Positions 46,194 to 58,139 of a stretch of DNA of 64,000 nucleotides are shown here, one piece after another (position 1 is the first letter of the stretch; each line of letters starts with the position of its first letter). The DNA lies in NCBI RefSeq assembly GCF_036320965.1, contig NC_092261.1, positions 17,402,146-17,466,145 of the forward strand, given 5' to 3'. This DNA comes from Panulirus ornatus. Taxonomy: Eukaryota > Arthropoda > Malacostraca > Decapoda > Palinuridae. The notes under the pieces were generated by a model. It made no database searches and was not told where the DNA came from. It saw nothing but the letters and a program-made list of their open reading frames with translations. Both the position numbers and the translations under genes were made by a program.

Positions 46194-46684
46194 TACACAG
46201 CACTGATCGTACTATTACAATCGTCACATCTAAGTTCAACACTTATTATTCCCTAAATGACTACCAATTTTAATCTTAAATGAATCCAGATTAGTAATGT
46301 GTCGTCTGCCACATAAAATGGTAAACTCTGCTGTCAATCCAGGAGATCAGGCTTACGTAAATGGTAATGCTGTCCTCATATCTACTGGAGATATCTGGTT
46401 TACAGGGTGAAGAAATCAGTAACTAATGGAAGACCCATTTCACAAAAGAGTGTGTCTGTTCTGTAACATCAGGGGCTGGAAGGAGGCCAGAGGAGCACCT
46501 GAAACAACAGAGCGATTTCCCAGGGTCACGTTCACTACAAAAGACAGAACATTTTGCAGGTGCTGTTTACAACACAGCAGCGCACAAGAGGTATCACTAC
46601 GTTCGTGTAAATACAGTGTAACTGAAGACAGAAGGTAACTTATGTGTCTAATCTTCGTCACACTTAAACCTGCATGAAAATCAT
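46192..46684. other. No recognisable gene; one cysteine-containing frame
   Basis: The plus frame 46426-46638 (70 codons) has CLFCN and CRCCLQH cysteine clusters and non-repetitive composition. An 85-codon frame is open on the opposite strand over the same interval. I recognise neither. Confidence 0.3.
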
Positions 46685-46985
46685 GGAATCCAAGCAAGGG
46701 AGAATAAGATAAGGTAATATAAGATGAGGTAAGATAAGATAGGGAAAGGTGACAAGATCAGATAAGATAAGGTCAGTAAGATAAGATCAGTCAGGGGGGA
46801 ATCCAAGCAAGGGAGAAGATAAGATAAGGTGATATAAGATGAGGTAAGATAAGATAGGGAAAGGTGACAAGATCAGATAAGATAGGGTAAGATAAGGTCA
46901 GTAAAATAAGATCAGATACGATGAGATGAGACCAGATCAAATAAGATAATTCAAGATAAGACAAGATCAGATAAGACTGATACAA
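46685..46985. repeat. GATAAG-rich repeat with a duplicated block
   Basis: GATAAGATAAGGT-type units. Sequence from AATCCAAGCAAGGGAGAA at about 46685 recurs at about 46799, giving a ~115-bp tandem duplication. Confidence 0.88.
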
Positions 46986-47039
46986 GATAATGATAAGAGT
47001 TTCACGTGCAAGTCTACCACACTTTAGGAGCGTCTGCTG

Positions 47040-47860
47040 GATTCTATGTCTGTGCCCTTCAGGACCTCAAATCCTCTGACTTTAGTCTGAGGCTGGAATT
47101 TAGTTGAGTCTGAAATCCTCAGAGCCTGGAATTACCTGATAATGGAATGGAATCCTCAAGGCCTGAGTCCTCTGATACTCGAATTTCCTGACAAAGGACT
47201 CTGGATCCTCTGGGGTCTGAAATCCTTCGAACTAGAAATCCTATGTGTTCCACTACTTCTACTTTCGAAATCCTTCTGCTTCAGAATACGTACAAGTTAG
47301 ATTCCCAACGTTGAAAAGAATTCCCATACAGTTTAGAACTTTCGAGTTAAAGTTTCGTCGTATTGAAAGAATCTAAAATACCTGGATTTAGTTTCTCTGT
47401 TTCTTAAAAGTTTTCAGGGATCAAAAATTTTTGAACATTGATTTTATGAACTGAATATTTAATTCTCAGAATCCTCGAGGTGTAGAACCCTCATGACTTG
47501 ATTCACAGTGTATAACCTTCAATGTTTTGATGAACAGGTTTATGGTTGGATTTTCGACTACTTTATTTCACCAAAGTTTAGAATCTTTTTAACTAGACAT
47601 CCACAAAGGCTAAAACACCCTTTTTAGTCCGATTCTTTAAGTTTAAGATACTCAAAAATAAGGATTCCGAAAAATAGTTCCAAAATTCTTGAGGTGTTGA
47701 AAAACCTGATTTGCTGGTGTTATAAACGTTCTTTAGTCTGTTTCTGTAAGTTTAAGATCCCAAATAGTTTTAAGATTCGTAAAGTTTCGAAATACCTGCT
47801 TTGCTAGTATTCTATTAAAGCAATCATTTCAGTAAATCCTCTTGATGCATCTCAGTGCAT
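47040..47860. repeat. Very degenerate repeat tract
   Basis: Phrases such as TCTGAAATCCTC, GAATCCTC and GTTTAAGATNCCNAAA recur at irregular distances of about 40-60 bp. Two closely related blocks lie at 47600-47720 and 47725-47810. Probably an old minisatellite; no gene. Confidence 0.55.
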
Positions 47861-48199
47861 CTCTTAACTTACACTGCTGGAAACAGCTTTTGTTTCCAAA
47901 AGAGAATTGGAGAAGCAATTTCGCTTTGGCTGCAACACGACTGCTCTTGAAAATGCAATGCTACCGCAATGAAATGGCAATGCAAGTCTAATGAAAATGC
48001 AAAGCAATACCCTAAATATATTGTAAAAAGGCCACGGAACCTACATGGAACCGTGAGTGGAGTATGAGGCAAGTACAACAGAAACTCACTGCATGTATAA
48101 CAAGTTAGAGCAATCATGACTGTAATTTCCCCTCTTTGGCGATAACAGCTAACATGCGAGAATACATGAAAAGGTATTTGAGTTTTACTGCTAGCTGAT
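47861..48199. other. No recognisable gene
   Basis: Includes short AATGCAATG-type repeats at 47950-48005. Nothing else. Confidence 0.5.
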
Positions 48200-48650
48200 A
48201 TGCTGGAGGAATAGGGTGGTTGGGAAGGAGCCTTCTGCTATACCATCCTGTCCCTGTCTGTAGTGGTTGGTGGGGAAGGAGTTTTCTGATTGTCCCCATC
48301 TATAATGGTGGGTGGGGAGGAAACTTCTGCTTTAAAATCCTGTCCCTGGCTATAATAGTGACGAGGAGCATTCTGCTTTACTATCCTGTCACTATCTATA
48401 CCGGTTGGCGAGGAGGAGTCTTCTTTAATATCCAATCCCCATCTATAATGGTTTAAGAGAAGGAACCATCTCTTTAACTACCCTGTATCCTTTATAGTAG
48501 AGGGGGGAAGAGCGTTCTACTTTACCATCCTGTCCCTAACTATAGTGAAGAGAGGGAGGAACCGTCTACTTTCTTATACTACCTCCATCCATAGTGTTGG
48601 ATGTGGTAGAAACTTTGCTTTACTATCCTGACTCCATCTGCACAGACTAC
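48200..48650. repeat. Degenerate ~56-60-bp minisatellite
   Basis: Seven to eight units containing TTCTGCTTTACCATCCTGTC plus CCTGTCTATAATGG plus TTGGNGAGGAAGGA. Confidence 0.8.
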
Positions 48651-49119
48651 CCATTTATTCTATCATTATTTTTCCTCTAGCAGATACCTTCGTCACGGAC
48701 CATCAGTTGTGTATTTATCTGTCTTTCCAAAATACTGAATAGAATGTTGTTTTAATGCTAAACAAACGGCTGATGCTCATAGCTGTCATAAACATGATTT
48801 CTGTGCAACAAGAAAATAGTTGATCATAGCATAAAACATGAAATCGTTCACAAAATGATAACAATACAGTTACATTCACTGCAGCAAAACTATTCCCTAC
48901 AGCTCAGTCTCGCTACAGTGCAATAGCACTGTAATCTTCAAGGACGTTCATGACCCCTTTAATACGACAATAAACTTGCAACACTCCTGGCATACGAGTT
49001 TTGCAATATCTTCCCTAACTTCAAAGGTAACGAAAGTAAGGAAGCTAAAGTGAGATATCTGACAAGAATACAGCGCGAAGAATAACACAATATCTACAGA
49101 ACCATCATTCCTCACACCT

Positions 49120-49440
49120 GCCATAACCACTACCACTATACTCTGCACCACACCCATCACAGCAACCAAACCTCACTGCGCACACATCACAACCACCGTA
49201 AACCACAACTACCATAGCCACAATTACCGTGGTTCACACCACACCCTCTGTACACCATACCTGCTAAGACCACAATCACCATACTCCACACTCCATACTC
49301 ATTAAAACCACTGTACACCACACCTAGAACAACCACAACCACCTAACTCCACACCACATCCACCACAGTCGCTGTACACCACAACCACCGTACTCCACAC
49401 CACCCCTACACACATCCACCATAGCGACAATGCTCCAACC
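49120..49440. repeat. Degenerate CCACA-rich repeats
   Basis: Irregular units ACCACAACCACCGTACTCCA and CACCACACC. Resembles the tract at 38995-39200. Confidence 0.7.
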
Positions 49441-49970
49441 AAAGTAACCAAAGTATTGCACTACAAATAATTTTCAGGTCGCAACTTTTTCCCTTTCCCC
49501 CGCCGGTCAGTGGTTGCGAGTTTATCTGTGAAGCTCTGAAACCATTGGCACATATCAACAACACGAGGGTCCTCCAATCACTACCGGAAAGCTCTTTTCA
49601 TCACCAGCGGGAGACACACATTCTACCAATATAAGTTTTCCCATTTTTACTTTTCGGCCATTCCACCGTGTCTCGTTTTCTTTCTCTTCTCTTTTAGGTA
49701 TCATCTTAAATTCTTCATCCTATTCTTCCAATGTATTGACAATACATCACAGCTTTTGAGATTTGATTACGGGCATTCTTTTCACCCGTCCTCCATTCTC
49801 TTTTCGTTTCTCTCTGCTCCCCGCACTCTCCCTTGTCCCAGTTTTCACAGACTGAGGTGCAGAGAACAGCATTTATAGCAACAACAATCGTCCATCATCA
49901 CAAGTAAGGATAAGGTTCCCCTCTCCACGCACAGGGCAATGTTTTTAAGTCAGATTTGTTATAAGTTCCT

Positions 49971-49975
<5 letters not shown>
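49441..49975. other. No recognisable gene
   Basis: Pyrimidine-rich unique sequence, no domains. Confidence 0.5.

Positions 49976-50042
<67 letters not shown>
49976..50042. repeat. (AT)n microsatellite
   Basis: About 33 units on the 3' side of the mini-LINE. Confidence 0.97.
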
Positions 50043-50045
<3 letters not shown>

Positions 50046-50279
50046 TTTCTTTCAAACTATTCGCCATTTCCCGCATTAGCGAGGTAGCGTTAAGAACAGA
50101 GGACTGGGCCTTTGAGGGAATACCCTCACCTGGCCCAATTCTCTGTTCCTTCTTTTGGAAAATTGAAAAAAAAAACCGAGAGGGGAGGATTTCCAGCCCC
50201 CCGCTCCCTCCCCTTTTAGTCGCCTTCTACGACACGCAGGGAATACGTGGGAAGTATTCTTAATCCCCTACCCCCAGGG

Positions 50280-50282
<3 letters not shown>
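50043..50282 (-). mobile_element. Mini-LINE (LINE-A derivative), cleanest copy
   Basis: A complete 240-bp copy between two AT tracts. In element orientation: TCCCTGGGGGTAGGGG start, GAATACTTCCCACGTATTC hairpin, poly-T/A region, CGCTACCTCGCTAATGCGGG tail and AAAGAAAGAA end. Nearly identical to 27411-27664 outside the poly-A length. Low divergence suggests relatively recent activity. Confidence 0.9.

Positions 50283-50362
<80 letters not shown>
50283..50362. repeat. (AT)n microsatellite
   Basis: About 40 units on the 5' side of the mini-LINE. Confidence 0.97.
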
Positions 50363-50364
<2 letters not shown>

Positions 50365-51054
50365 TCCTGTAGCTACTAGTATCATTCGCTGTTATAATAT
50401 ACTGCTACATATGTTAAAATGAAACTTATAAGCATTTTTCGTGGAATACTTTGATACCTACTGACCATCTTTAGCATAAACATCGCATTGAGTAGAAGAA
50501 AACTTATTTGTCGGAATGACTTGAGAATGGGACACGAACGACAGAAATGAGAACAATTAAAACAAAGACTTCAGCAATTGGGGAAAAGTGAACATCTTAA
50601 CTGACACGAGTGACAGGGGTAATTCAATAAGTTACCCACGTGGAAGAGCATATGGTAATTTTACGTTACCGTTAAACCTTAAAAAAAAAAAAAAGAGAAA
50701 AAAGAAAAACATTCTCGTAATCCATCCAGGTGGTCTTCAAACATTCAAATGTTAAACATTTACTATCATTTTGCCGTATTATTTTTGTAATGTTTACAGA
50801 AAGTAAGCACTTCCCTTAATGACTTTTCAGTTATTGGGCATTCGCATGCAACACGATGGAATTACCTTTCATTACGATTGGCAATTACAGGAACTTCACT
50901 CTGAATGAGTACTCTGAGGTCACGTTATGGAGAAAGATACTTTAACTAATTAAAAATAATAAAACCATGGATTTAATAAACTCTCTTGGATATCACAAAA
51001 CTAAAATGGTTAATCTCCAGACCTATTTCGTATTACGAAATTTCAAATAATCAC

Positions 51055-51056
<2 letters not shown>
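50363..51056. other. No recognisable gene
   Basis: AT-rich unique sequence with an A13 run near 50680. Confidence 0.55.
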
Positions 51057-51105
<49 letters not shown>

Positions 51106-51115
51106 GCTAGTGTGT

Positions 51116-51151
<36 letters not shown>
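51057..51151. repeat. (CA)n and (GT)n inverted pair
   Basis: About 22 CA units, an ATGTGCTAGTGT centre, then about 20 GT units. The block forms a long hairpin and ends in alternating CGCG (51152-51177). Confidence 0.95.
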
Positions 51152-51159
<8 letters not shown>

Positions 51160-51261
51160 ATATGTGCGCGCGCGCGCACAGATACACAAGAGTACGCATA
51201 CTACATACATACAAGGTCAAACAGACGGGACAACACGAGAGTAAATCTCTCTCCCCTAACA

Positions 51262-51605
51262 CACACATGTAGTCATCACAGTCATCACCAACAGTCATTA
51301 CAGACAACAGTCATCACAAACAGTCATTACAGATAACAGTCATCACAAACAGTCATCACAAACAGTCATCACAGATAACAGTCATCACAAACAGTCATCA
51401 CAAACAGTCATTACAGATAACAGTCACCACAAACAGTCATCACAAACAGTCATTACAGATAACAGTCATCACAAACAGTCATTACAGATAACAGTCATCA
51501 CAAACAGTCATTACAGATAACAGTCATCACAAACAGTCATCACAAACAGTCATCACAGATAACAGTCATCACAAACAGTCATCACAAACAGTCATCACAG
51601 ATAAC
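51262..51605. repeat. AACAGTCATCACA minisatellite
   Basis: Units of 13 bp (AACAGTCATCACA) and 16 bp (AACAGTCATYACAGAT) combine in 29- and 42-bp blocks. Nearly perfect. Confidence 0.95.
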
Positions 51606-51944
51606 AAGAAAATGTCGTATATTTCTTGTATTCGTTAATCCTTCTCTGCCACACATCCCACGTCACACACTACAAAAATATCTTTAAAATAACTTTACTC
51701 TTTCTCGTAATGAACATTTTTCTAACTCGAAAGTTATTCCGAGAGACTTTGAATGTTAAATGTAATGCATTTTATGTGTAATGAGACTTTTTAATGTCGA
51801 ACGCAATGCATGATGAATGTAATGCATGCTATATCATGTTTGTTCATAAACATTTCGTATATTTCATCAGTGTTCGCATGTGTTACTATCCATATTCCAT
51901 TTTCAGATGTACCTAAGCTTTTAATGTATTACATAGCTTGATGT
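51606..51944. other. No recognisable gene
   Basis: AT-rich. AATGTAATGCAT words repeat at 51750-51830. Confidence 0.5.
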
Positions 51945-52358
51945 ACTGTACATTTTTTAATATATTGCATGATTATATGTACCGTACATTTTGCAATATA
52001 TTGCATGGTCTGATGTACCGTACATTTTGCAATATATTGCATGGTCTGATGGAACGTACATTTTGTAATATACTGCATTGGTCTGATGTACCGTACATTT
52101 TGTAATACATTGCATGGCCTGATGTAACGTACATTTTGTAATACATTGCATGGTCTGATGTACCGTATATTTTGTAATATATTGTATGGTCTGATGTACC
52201 GTACATTTTGTAATACATTGCATGGTCTGATGTAACGTACATTTTGTAATACATTGCATGGTCTGATGTACCGTACATTTTGTAATATATTGTATGGTCT
52301 GATGTACCGTACATTTTGTAATACATTGCATGGTCTGATGTACCGTACATTTTGATCT
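51945..52358. repeat. 36-bp minisatellite
   Basis: About eleven units of TTTTGTAATACATTGCATGG plus TCTGATGTACCGTACA. Unit length is a multiple of three, so two minus frames stay open (51957-52380). Confidence 0.95.
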
Positions 52359-53081
52359 TACGATGTCTTTGTAAAGACACGTCTGTCGGAAGCTAGCAAA
52401 AAGGCCTGGGTTTTATCATCCCTATATCCCTACACAAGTCCATCTACCTTTCTACGTTCGTCTCTCTCTCTCTCTCCGACATCTGCTCTACGTTCATCTT
52501 GAATACCAGTCCTTTCACAGCCACTCATTCTTCTCTTCTATCCTCTTCAACATCCTTAATATCTCGTTCTATCCCCTCATCTTACTCCTCATCCAAATCT
52601 TGGGAAACTCATGTTCAGAGCTCACACTTTGCTACCATAACCCACGGCTCACCTCGGCACGGGCTGCACTCCGTCTCTTTCTTAGTCGTGGTCTCACACC
52701 AGCAGCACACCCCCTCACCTCACCCCTGGCCTGTTATTCATCCCTCCTATGATCTCTCTCGTCCCCTCACTCACCTTTTTTCCACACAAACTCCACTCCA
52801 CTCTTCCATCTTCCCCTTTTTATCAAACGTCCTTCAGTGATTCCCCTCCCTCCCTCCCTCACTCCTCCTTCACGACCTTCTCGCCTCACCACAAGCGCCA
52901 TCCCCTCCGTGGGAGGAGAGGGAGGGATCAGAATACGAGAACACCCCGGATGATTTTACTTTGCCTCACCCTCGATAATTCAAAACCTGGTAACTCACTA
53001 GCTTAATAATTCCCGCCTAAGTAACTGGGCCAGTAATGTTGTCCCCTGGTACCTCATTAATCCTTTGTACACCAGTTTAGC

Positions 53082-53083
<2 letters not shown>
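52359..53083. other. No recognisable gene
   Basis: Pyrimidine-rich at 52440-52900. The 113-codon plus frame (52499-52840) is serine/proline/threonine-rich from that bias. Confidence 0.55.

Positions 53084-53171
<88 letters not shown>
53084..53171. repeat. (GA)n microsatellite
   Basis: About 43 pure GA units. Confidence 0.97.
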
Positions 53172-53173
<2 letters not shown>

Positions 53174-54479
53174 GAAGACTCAAAGAACGTCAAAGAACCC
53201 ATCATCCCCTGACATATCTCCCAGCGGAGCCGTAGAAGCCAGCATAAACATCAGGCATTAGCATCGTGCGCGTCACTCTCACGGGTCCCAAGTGATGCCC
53301 TTGGAAGCTAGTATAAACTGAAGCCATTAGCTACAAGCGTTGCCTACAGCGCCACTCCTGATGGGGGTAGCCCTGGAGTGAATGGTAGGTCGCCTCCTCT
53401 GTCAGCCAGAGGCAGCAGGTCCCCTGTTAGCTAAATTATGTATGTTTGAAGAGAAGAGTCTTGGGTGATGCCTCCTCGATCCCCACCAGATACAGCTGCG
53501 ATGGTGAAGGTGAGAGAGTGCTATGGGTTAGGGCTACTGAGGGAACTGCTGAGAAGGTAAGCTGGGGACGCTGGGGGTGAGTGAGGTGATGATGCAAGGT
53601 ATGAACCCACGGGATCCTAAGCGACAAATGGATGGATATATGGGAGTGGTGGTGTGGGAGACTAGAAGGACGAGTGACGGTAGTGGTGAAGATAGGGATG
53701 TAAGGGGAGGCCTGGCTCAGGTCTAGTCTCCATTACGAATGTAGGGGAGAGGGAAGCTGACCCCTCTCGTCCTCTGGAACCAAGGGTTTTAGGTTTATAT
53801 TTCATTTTCCAGGTGTCGCAAAGAAAAAGAAAGGATCTTAAGGTTCCAGGAATTTCGTCTTGTATCTCGAAAGTCTTCCTTTGATAAATTATTGGTTACT
53901 TCTCTTAAAATCTTAGATTCTAGCCAAGATTCGATTCTTATAAAGTCTTCCATACATCTCTGGAATAATGAATACTTGCATTACAGTCAGCAACTTAATG
54001 AAAATTAATCCTTACTCCTTGGCCATGGAGCCCATTGTCAGCCAATTCACAAGGAAATGACGTATCTGATGAGTCATCTTTTTTTCCCTATACCTTAAAC
54101 AGCAATAAACAGACGACCTGTCCATATGGTAAAGCATACGGTGTGGATATCACATTCATCATACTGAGAGATCTTCCAGTTATTACTCAAACATAAAGGT
54201 CAATACTGTGAAAAATCAACGTCTGTCTCTCAGTCTGATGTCTTCGTATACCGCCCAGCCATGAGACTCCCTTGAAGGGAAGCCTTCAGTCCTGCGGTGT
54301 AACTTGATATGTTTCTTGATAAGGTTATCTCGGAAACGTTCTCGCTCAGTTTGGTAATGTGAATACTTCATATATTAAAAAAAAAAATTTGGTGAAACTC
54401 TATAAGAAATAAATGCAAGAATTGCTTAAAGAAAAAGTCAAGTGAATGACATATTTGCTAATCGCTTCGCAGAAAAGTT
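53172..54479. other. No recognisable gene
   Basis: Local degenerate duplication at 53215-53340 (AGAAGCCAGCATAAACATCA and GGAAGCTAGTATAAACTGAA). Otherwise unique sequence without domains. Confidence 0.5.
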
Positions 54480-54930
54480 TCTATGTCCATCCCAAGGCAA
54501 AAAAAACCGTTTTGGTGATTAGGCACGAAGGACTGTTCCTTCTTCAAACGTCTTAGCGACTTAAACGTATCAGCTTGCAAGAAAAACGTTTCAGTGACAT
54601 GAAAATAAGGTTTGCTTCCTTCAGGAATGTCTTTGAAGTATGATATAAAGAAGTTTTTTCATAAACGTTTACATGACAAGAGAGAAGAGTCGTGATCTTT
54701 CAAAAACGTATATCTGACATGAAAGAAGGGCTAACTTCTTTCAAAAACGTTCACCGGACATGAAATAAAGGTCAGTTTCTTTCAAAAACCTGTTTGACGT
54801 GAAAGGAAAGATAACATCTGTAGAAAAGTCTACTAAACTGAAAGAAAAACCAATCTTCTTTCTAACACGTTTACTGGACATGAAAGAAGAATCAACCTCT
54901 TTCTAAAACCTTCACGTGACCAGGTTCTAT
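54480..54930. repeat. Degenerate ~45-50-bp minisatellite
   Basis: About nine units with CTTTCAAAAACGTTTACNTG plus ACATGAAAGAAGGGTCAACT. Highly diverged. Confidence 0.75.
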
Positions 54931-55445
54931 CTGAAATATGTTGTAGCGAGATGAGAAGAGGTTGGGAGACATCTAGGGAAAACAGAAATCAGCTTGGTTT
55001 CATTATATGGCAACAATAGGAACTGAGGATCAACTGTTCATAAAGCCGCTGTATGAGGAGAGTCAACTTCGCTGTAACGTTCTCGTCGTTATGAACGTAG
55101 GATCAGCTGGACTGGAAAACGTTGCAGGTTCATGGATGTCGAATCAGCTTAGTATCAAAACAAAAACGGAGCGACACTGAGAGGAGGATCGGTGTATCTT
55201 TTAAACTGAATCAGTGAGTCAGTCATTTACCTCTTTTACTTTTCTTGAAAAGCAGCAAACGTGAGTGGTCGTGTCATACCTTTTCTGACAGTATCCAATT
55301 TTGCGTCAAATTTTACATGAATTGGAAAGAGATCTAAGGTTTATGTATTTTTTTTTTTTTACACATTTTTATGTGTCTATTGAAAGCCAAGAAAAGGGAA
55401 AATGATGCGTGTCAAATAAGCTGTGTATGATAAGCTTGTGTTGTA

Positions 55446-55449
<4 letters not shown>
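54931..55449. other. No recognisable gene
   Basis: Unique-looking sequence with a T13 run near 55350. Confidence 0.5.

Positions 55450-55506
<57 letters not shown>
55450..55506. repeat. (CT)n microsatellite
   Basis: About 28 CT units leading straight into repeat E copy 2. Confidence 0.97.
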
Positions 55507-55508
<2 letters not shown>

Positions 55509-55790
55509 GTGGGAGGCAGGTATATCACCAGTGTTACCCACCTGGGTAACTGGAGGGTTAGTGACGGCTGCACGGAGCGAGCACTTCTGCGGCTCTTGAG
55601 TTCTACTCATTTCTCCCACTTTGCTGTATTTTCTCTCTGCCTCCCCCCATACGTGGGCTGCTGGCCTCCACTTCACAAGCGTAACTCACACGACTCGTCC
55701 TCAGTGACTCGAGGTTCTCCTGCGGGGGTGAGCACTACGCGATAGTTCCGCCTTTCTGGCAAAATCTCATCATAGGTACTCAAAGTACAC
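55503..55790 (+). repeat. Dispersed repeat E, copy 2
   Basis: Counterpart of 33600-33955 with the same order of blocks: TACCCACCTGGGTAAC, GTTAGTGACGGCTG, CATACGTGGGCTG, AACTCACACGACTC and CACTACGCGATAGTTCCGCC. Moderately diverged, so both are probably old interspersed repeats. Confidence 0.8.
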
Positions 55791-55802
55791 ACACACACAC
55801 TG

Positions 55803-55805
<3 letters not shown>

Positions 55806-55882
<77 letters not shown>
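55806..55882. repeat. (CT)n microsatellite
   Basis: About 38 CT units. A second CT tract therefore lies on the other side of repeat E copy 2. Confidence 0.97.
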
Positions 55883-55884
<2 letters not shown>

Positions 55885-56103
55885 CGGCACACATCCTCCC
55901 GTCCATCTGCAGAGGGGAAACATAATGGGGGCAGGATCTAGTTTGCAAGTCAGATGGAAAGTCAGGAGAGGGAAAAGTGGTGACCAAGACCCATAAACAG
56001 AACATTTGTATGCTAATGTCCAGTTTTGCCTTAATCGCGTTGGTGCATCACCTCATTATGCCCACCTGTTATAATTACTCGCCCCCCTTTTTCTTATCTC
56101 ACC

Positions 56104-56111
<8 letters not shown>

Positions 56112-56163
<52 letters not shown>
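56112..56163. repeat. (CT)n microsatellite
   Basis: About 26 CT units. Confidence 0.97.
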
Positions 56164-56166
<3 letters not shown>

Positions 56167-57047
56167 AATACCATCCCTAAGATTAGGTCATCGCAGGTAC
56201 CATAAAGAAGAGTCGGTTGGGGTCGCTAATTTGGGGTGTATTGTACCGCTAACAATGGCGATAAACTCCATCGGCTGAAGGAAGAAGGCCAACAGCTCAT
56301 AAACAGGATCTGGCCAACTCCTATTCACCATTGCAAATTTTCAAGCTTTCTTTTTTTTTTTCTTCTTCTTCTTCGGACGGGTTTCTTCACTTCATAAATC
56401 TGTCTCGTCCTCACCCATCTATCGTTACTTCCATCCTCTTCCTCCCTTCCTCCTCCCACAACTCATCTCCACCACTCCCTCCTGAAACTACCTCCTCCGT
56501 AGCTCATCCTTACCCATTCCTTCTTTCCAACTCCCTTCGCAGCACCTCCCCCACCATTCCTTCTCACCCCTCCCTACCACTCCTTTCTACACCTCCCTCC
56601 GCAGCACCGCCACAATACTCCCTCTTAAACCATCCACCGCAGCTCATCCCTACCACTCCTTCCCATCCCCACTTCCCAGCACCTCCTCACCACTCCATCA
56701 TGCACCTTCCTCCATGACACATCTTTCTTAAACCTCCCTCCTCCCTCCTTTTGTTGACATATCCCCACCTCCCCAGCCAATTCTCCTTAAATATCCCTTC
56801 CTCCCCTCCCTCAGCACATCCCTTACTCCCTCCCCACCTTCGCAATCTTCGAATATTGTCTTTAGCGAGTTATTTCCAACCGTACAGATACCTAGGAAAA
56901 GATATTCTTCATTCACCAGCTTGATATCCCTTTACGGAATGTCCATGACATGAAATACTGAAACTCCTTTTAAATATCTGTGGAATGAAGGTGTTCCAGA
57001 TCCCATATTACTGGACGCTGACAAGAGCATGCTGCAACCAAGATTAT
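56164..57047. other. No recognisable gene
   Basis: 56340-56850 is a pyrimidine-rich tract with recurring CACCTCC and ACCACTCCTTC words. The 128-codon frame at 56331-56717 is its shadow. Confidence 0.6.
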
Positions 57048-57081
57048 ATAATAATAATAATAATAATAATAATGATAATAA
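57048..57081. repeat. (AAT)n microsatellite
   Basis: About eleven AAT units with a GAT interruption. Confidence 0.93.
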
Positions 57082-58139
57082 TAAAAACAATAATAATAAT
57101 AAACGTCCGCATGATATAACGACACAAGAGAACAAGATAACCATTATGATAGACATAACAATAAAACAGAATAAGAACACAATGGTAAAAGCAAATTATA
57201 AACGCACTCATCATACACCAAGATGAGACACAGAAAACGAAATTATTCCCAGCTTGTAAAAGCTGCAACCATTGGCAAGAACATATGGGAGTTTAATGAT
57301 TTTTACTTCACCCCATATTTGCATGGGTCGGGCATGTACAGGTGATGGTGGCTGGGAGGGGGGAAGGCGTGGGTAGGGGAAGCATGATGATGTGGGGCGA
57401 GGAGGGGTGGAGAGCGTTGGGTGGAGGGGAGGTGGGCTTAATTGAAGAGTTAGGTGGGGGGAGGGAGAGATGTTCGTGTGGTCGCGAGTTTGGGAGATGT
57501 AACGAGAGGACGAGGGTGAGGCAAACGTGAGGTTGGGAGGGCGCGGGCGGTAGTGGCCAGCTTAGGTTAGTGGAAGATTCTTGTGATCAGGGTGTGGCGC
57601 GGGCAAGTGGAGACGTGGACTGGTAACCAGGGAACCTGGTTGCTGGGCGAACTCGAGGCGCACGAGCGGATACAAAGGAAAGGGCAAAAGAGAAACAGAG
57701 TGAGAGAGCATGACGTGCGGGGCAGTGGAAGATTAATAGCCAGTATATTCCATAATGGTGAATATTCTATAAACTGTACAGTTGATTAATACATATGAAT
57801 CCTCGGTACAGGAGTCTAGCCGGTGGCCTCTGGCAGGACTCCTGCGGGATTACAAACTGCCGGAGGAGCAATGTAGGAAATCAAATAACAATGGAATCCA
57901 TTGCCAAAATATCTTATGTACAATACCGTTTTGATAATTCAGTAGGTCTGTGGTGTTCAAGGGACAATTATCTAAGTAGGTATAACTCCATACTGATAAT
58001 TCTATATGGCGTTGGTCTTCAAGGGACAGATAGATGTCTATGTAGGTTTAATGCCATTCTGTTAGTTCGATATGGCTCTGGTCTTCAAGGGGTAACATCT
58101 CTAGAATGTCGAATTACGTAAACCTCCTGGTCACGATAT
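57082..58139. other. G-rich then degenerate repeat; no gene
   Basis: 57340-57560 is G-rich. 57900-58110 has three diverged copies of a ~60-bp phrase (GGTCTTCAAGGGACA...AATTCTATATGGCGTT). No domain. Confidence 0.5.

Noticed and set aside
46685..46985. Cluster of GATA-factor binding sites
   Set aside because: GATAAG words are the repeat unit of a local tandem array; density is explained by the repeat.
51262..51605. CRISPR-like array (short repeats at regular spacing); also considered at 10060-10625
   Set aside because: Units are contiguous variants with no unique spacers, and there are no Cas genes. The genome is eukaryotic.
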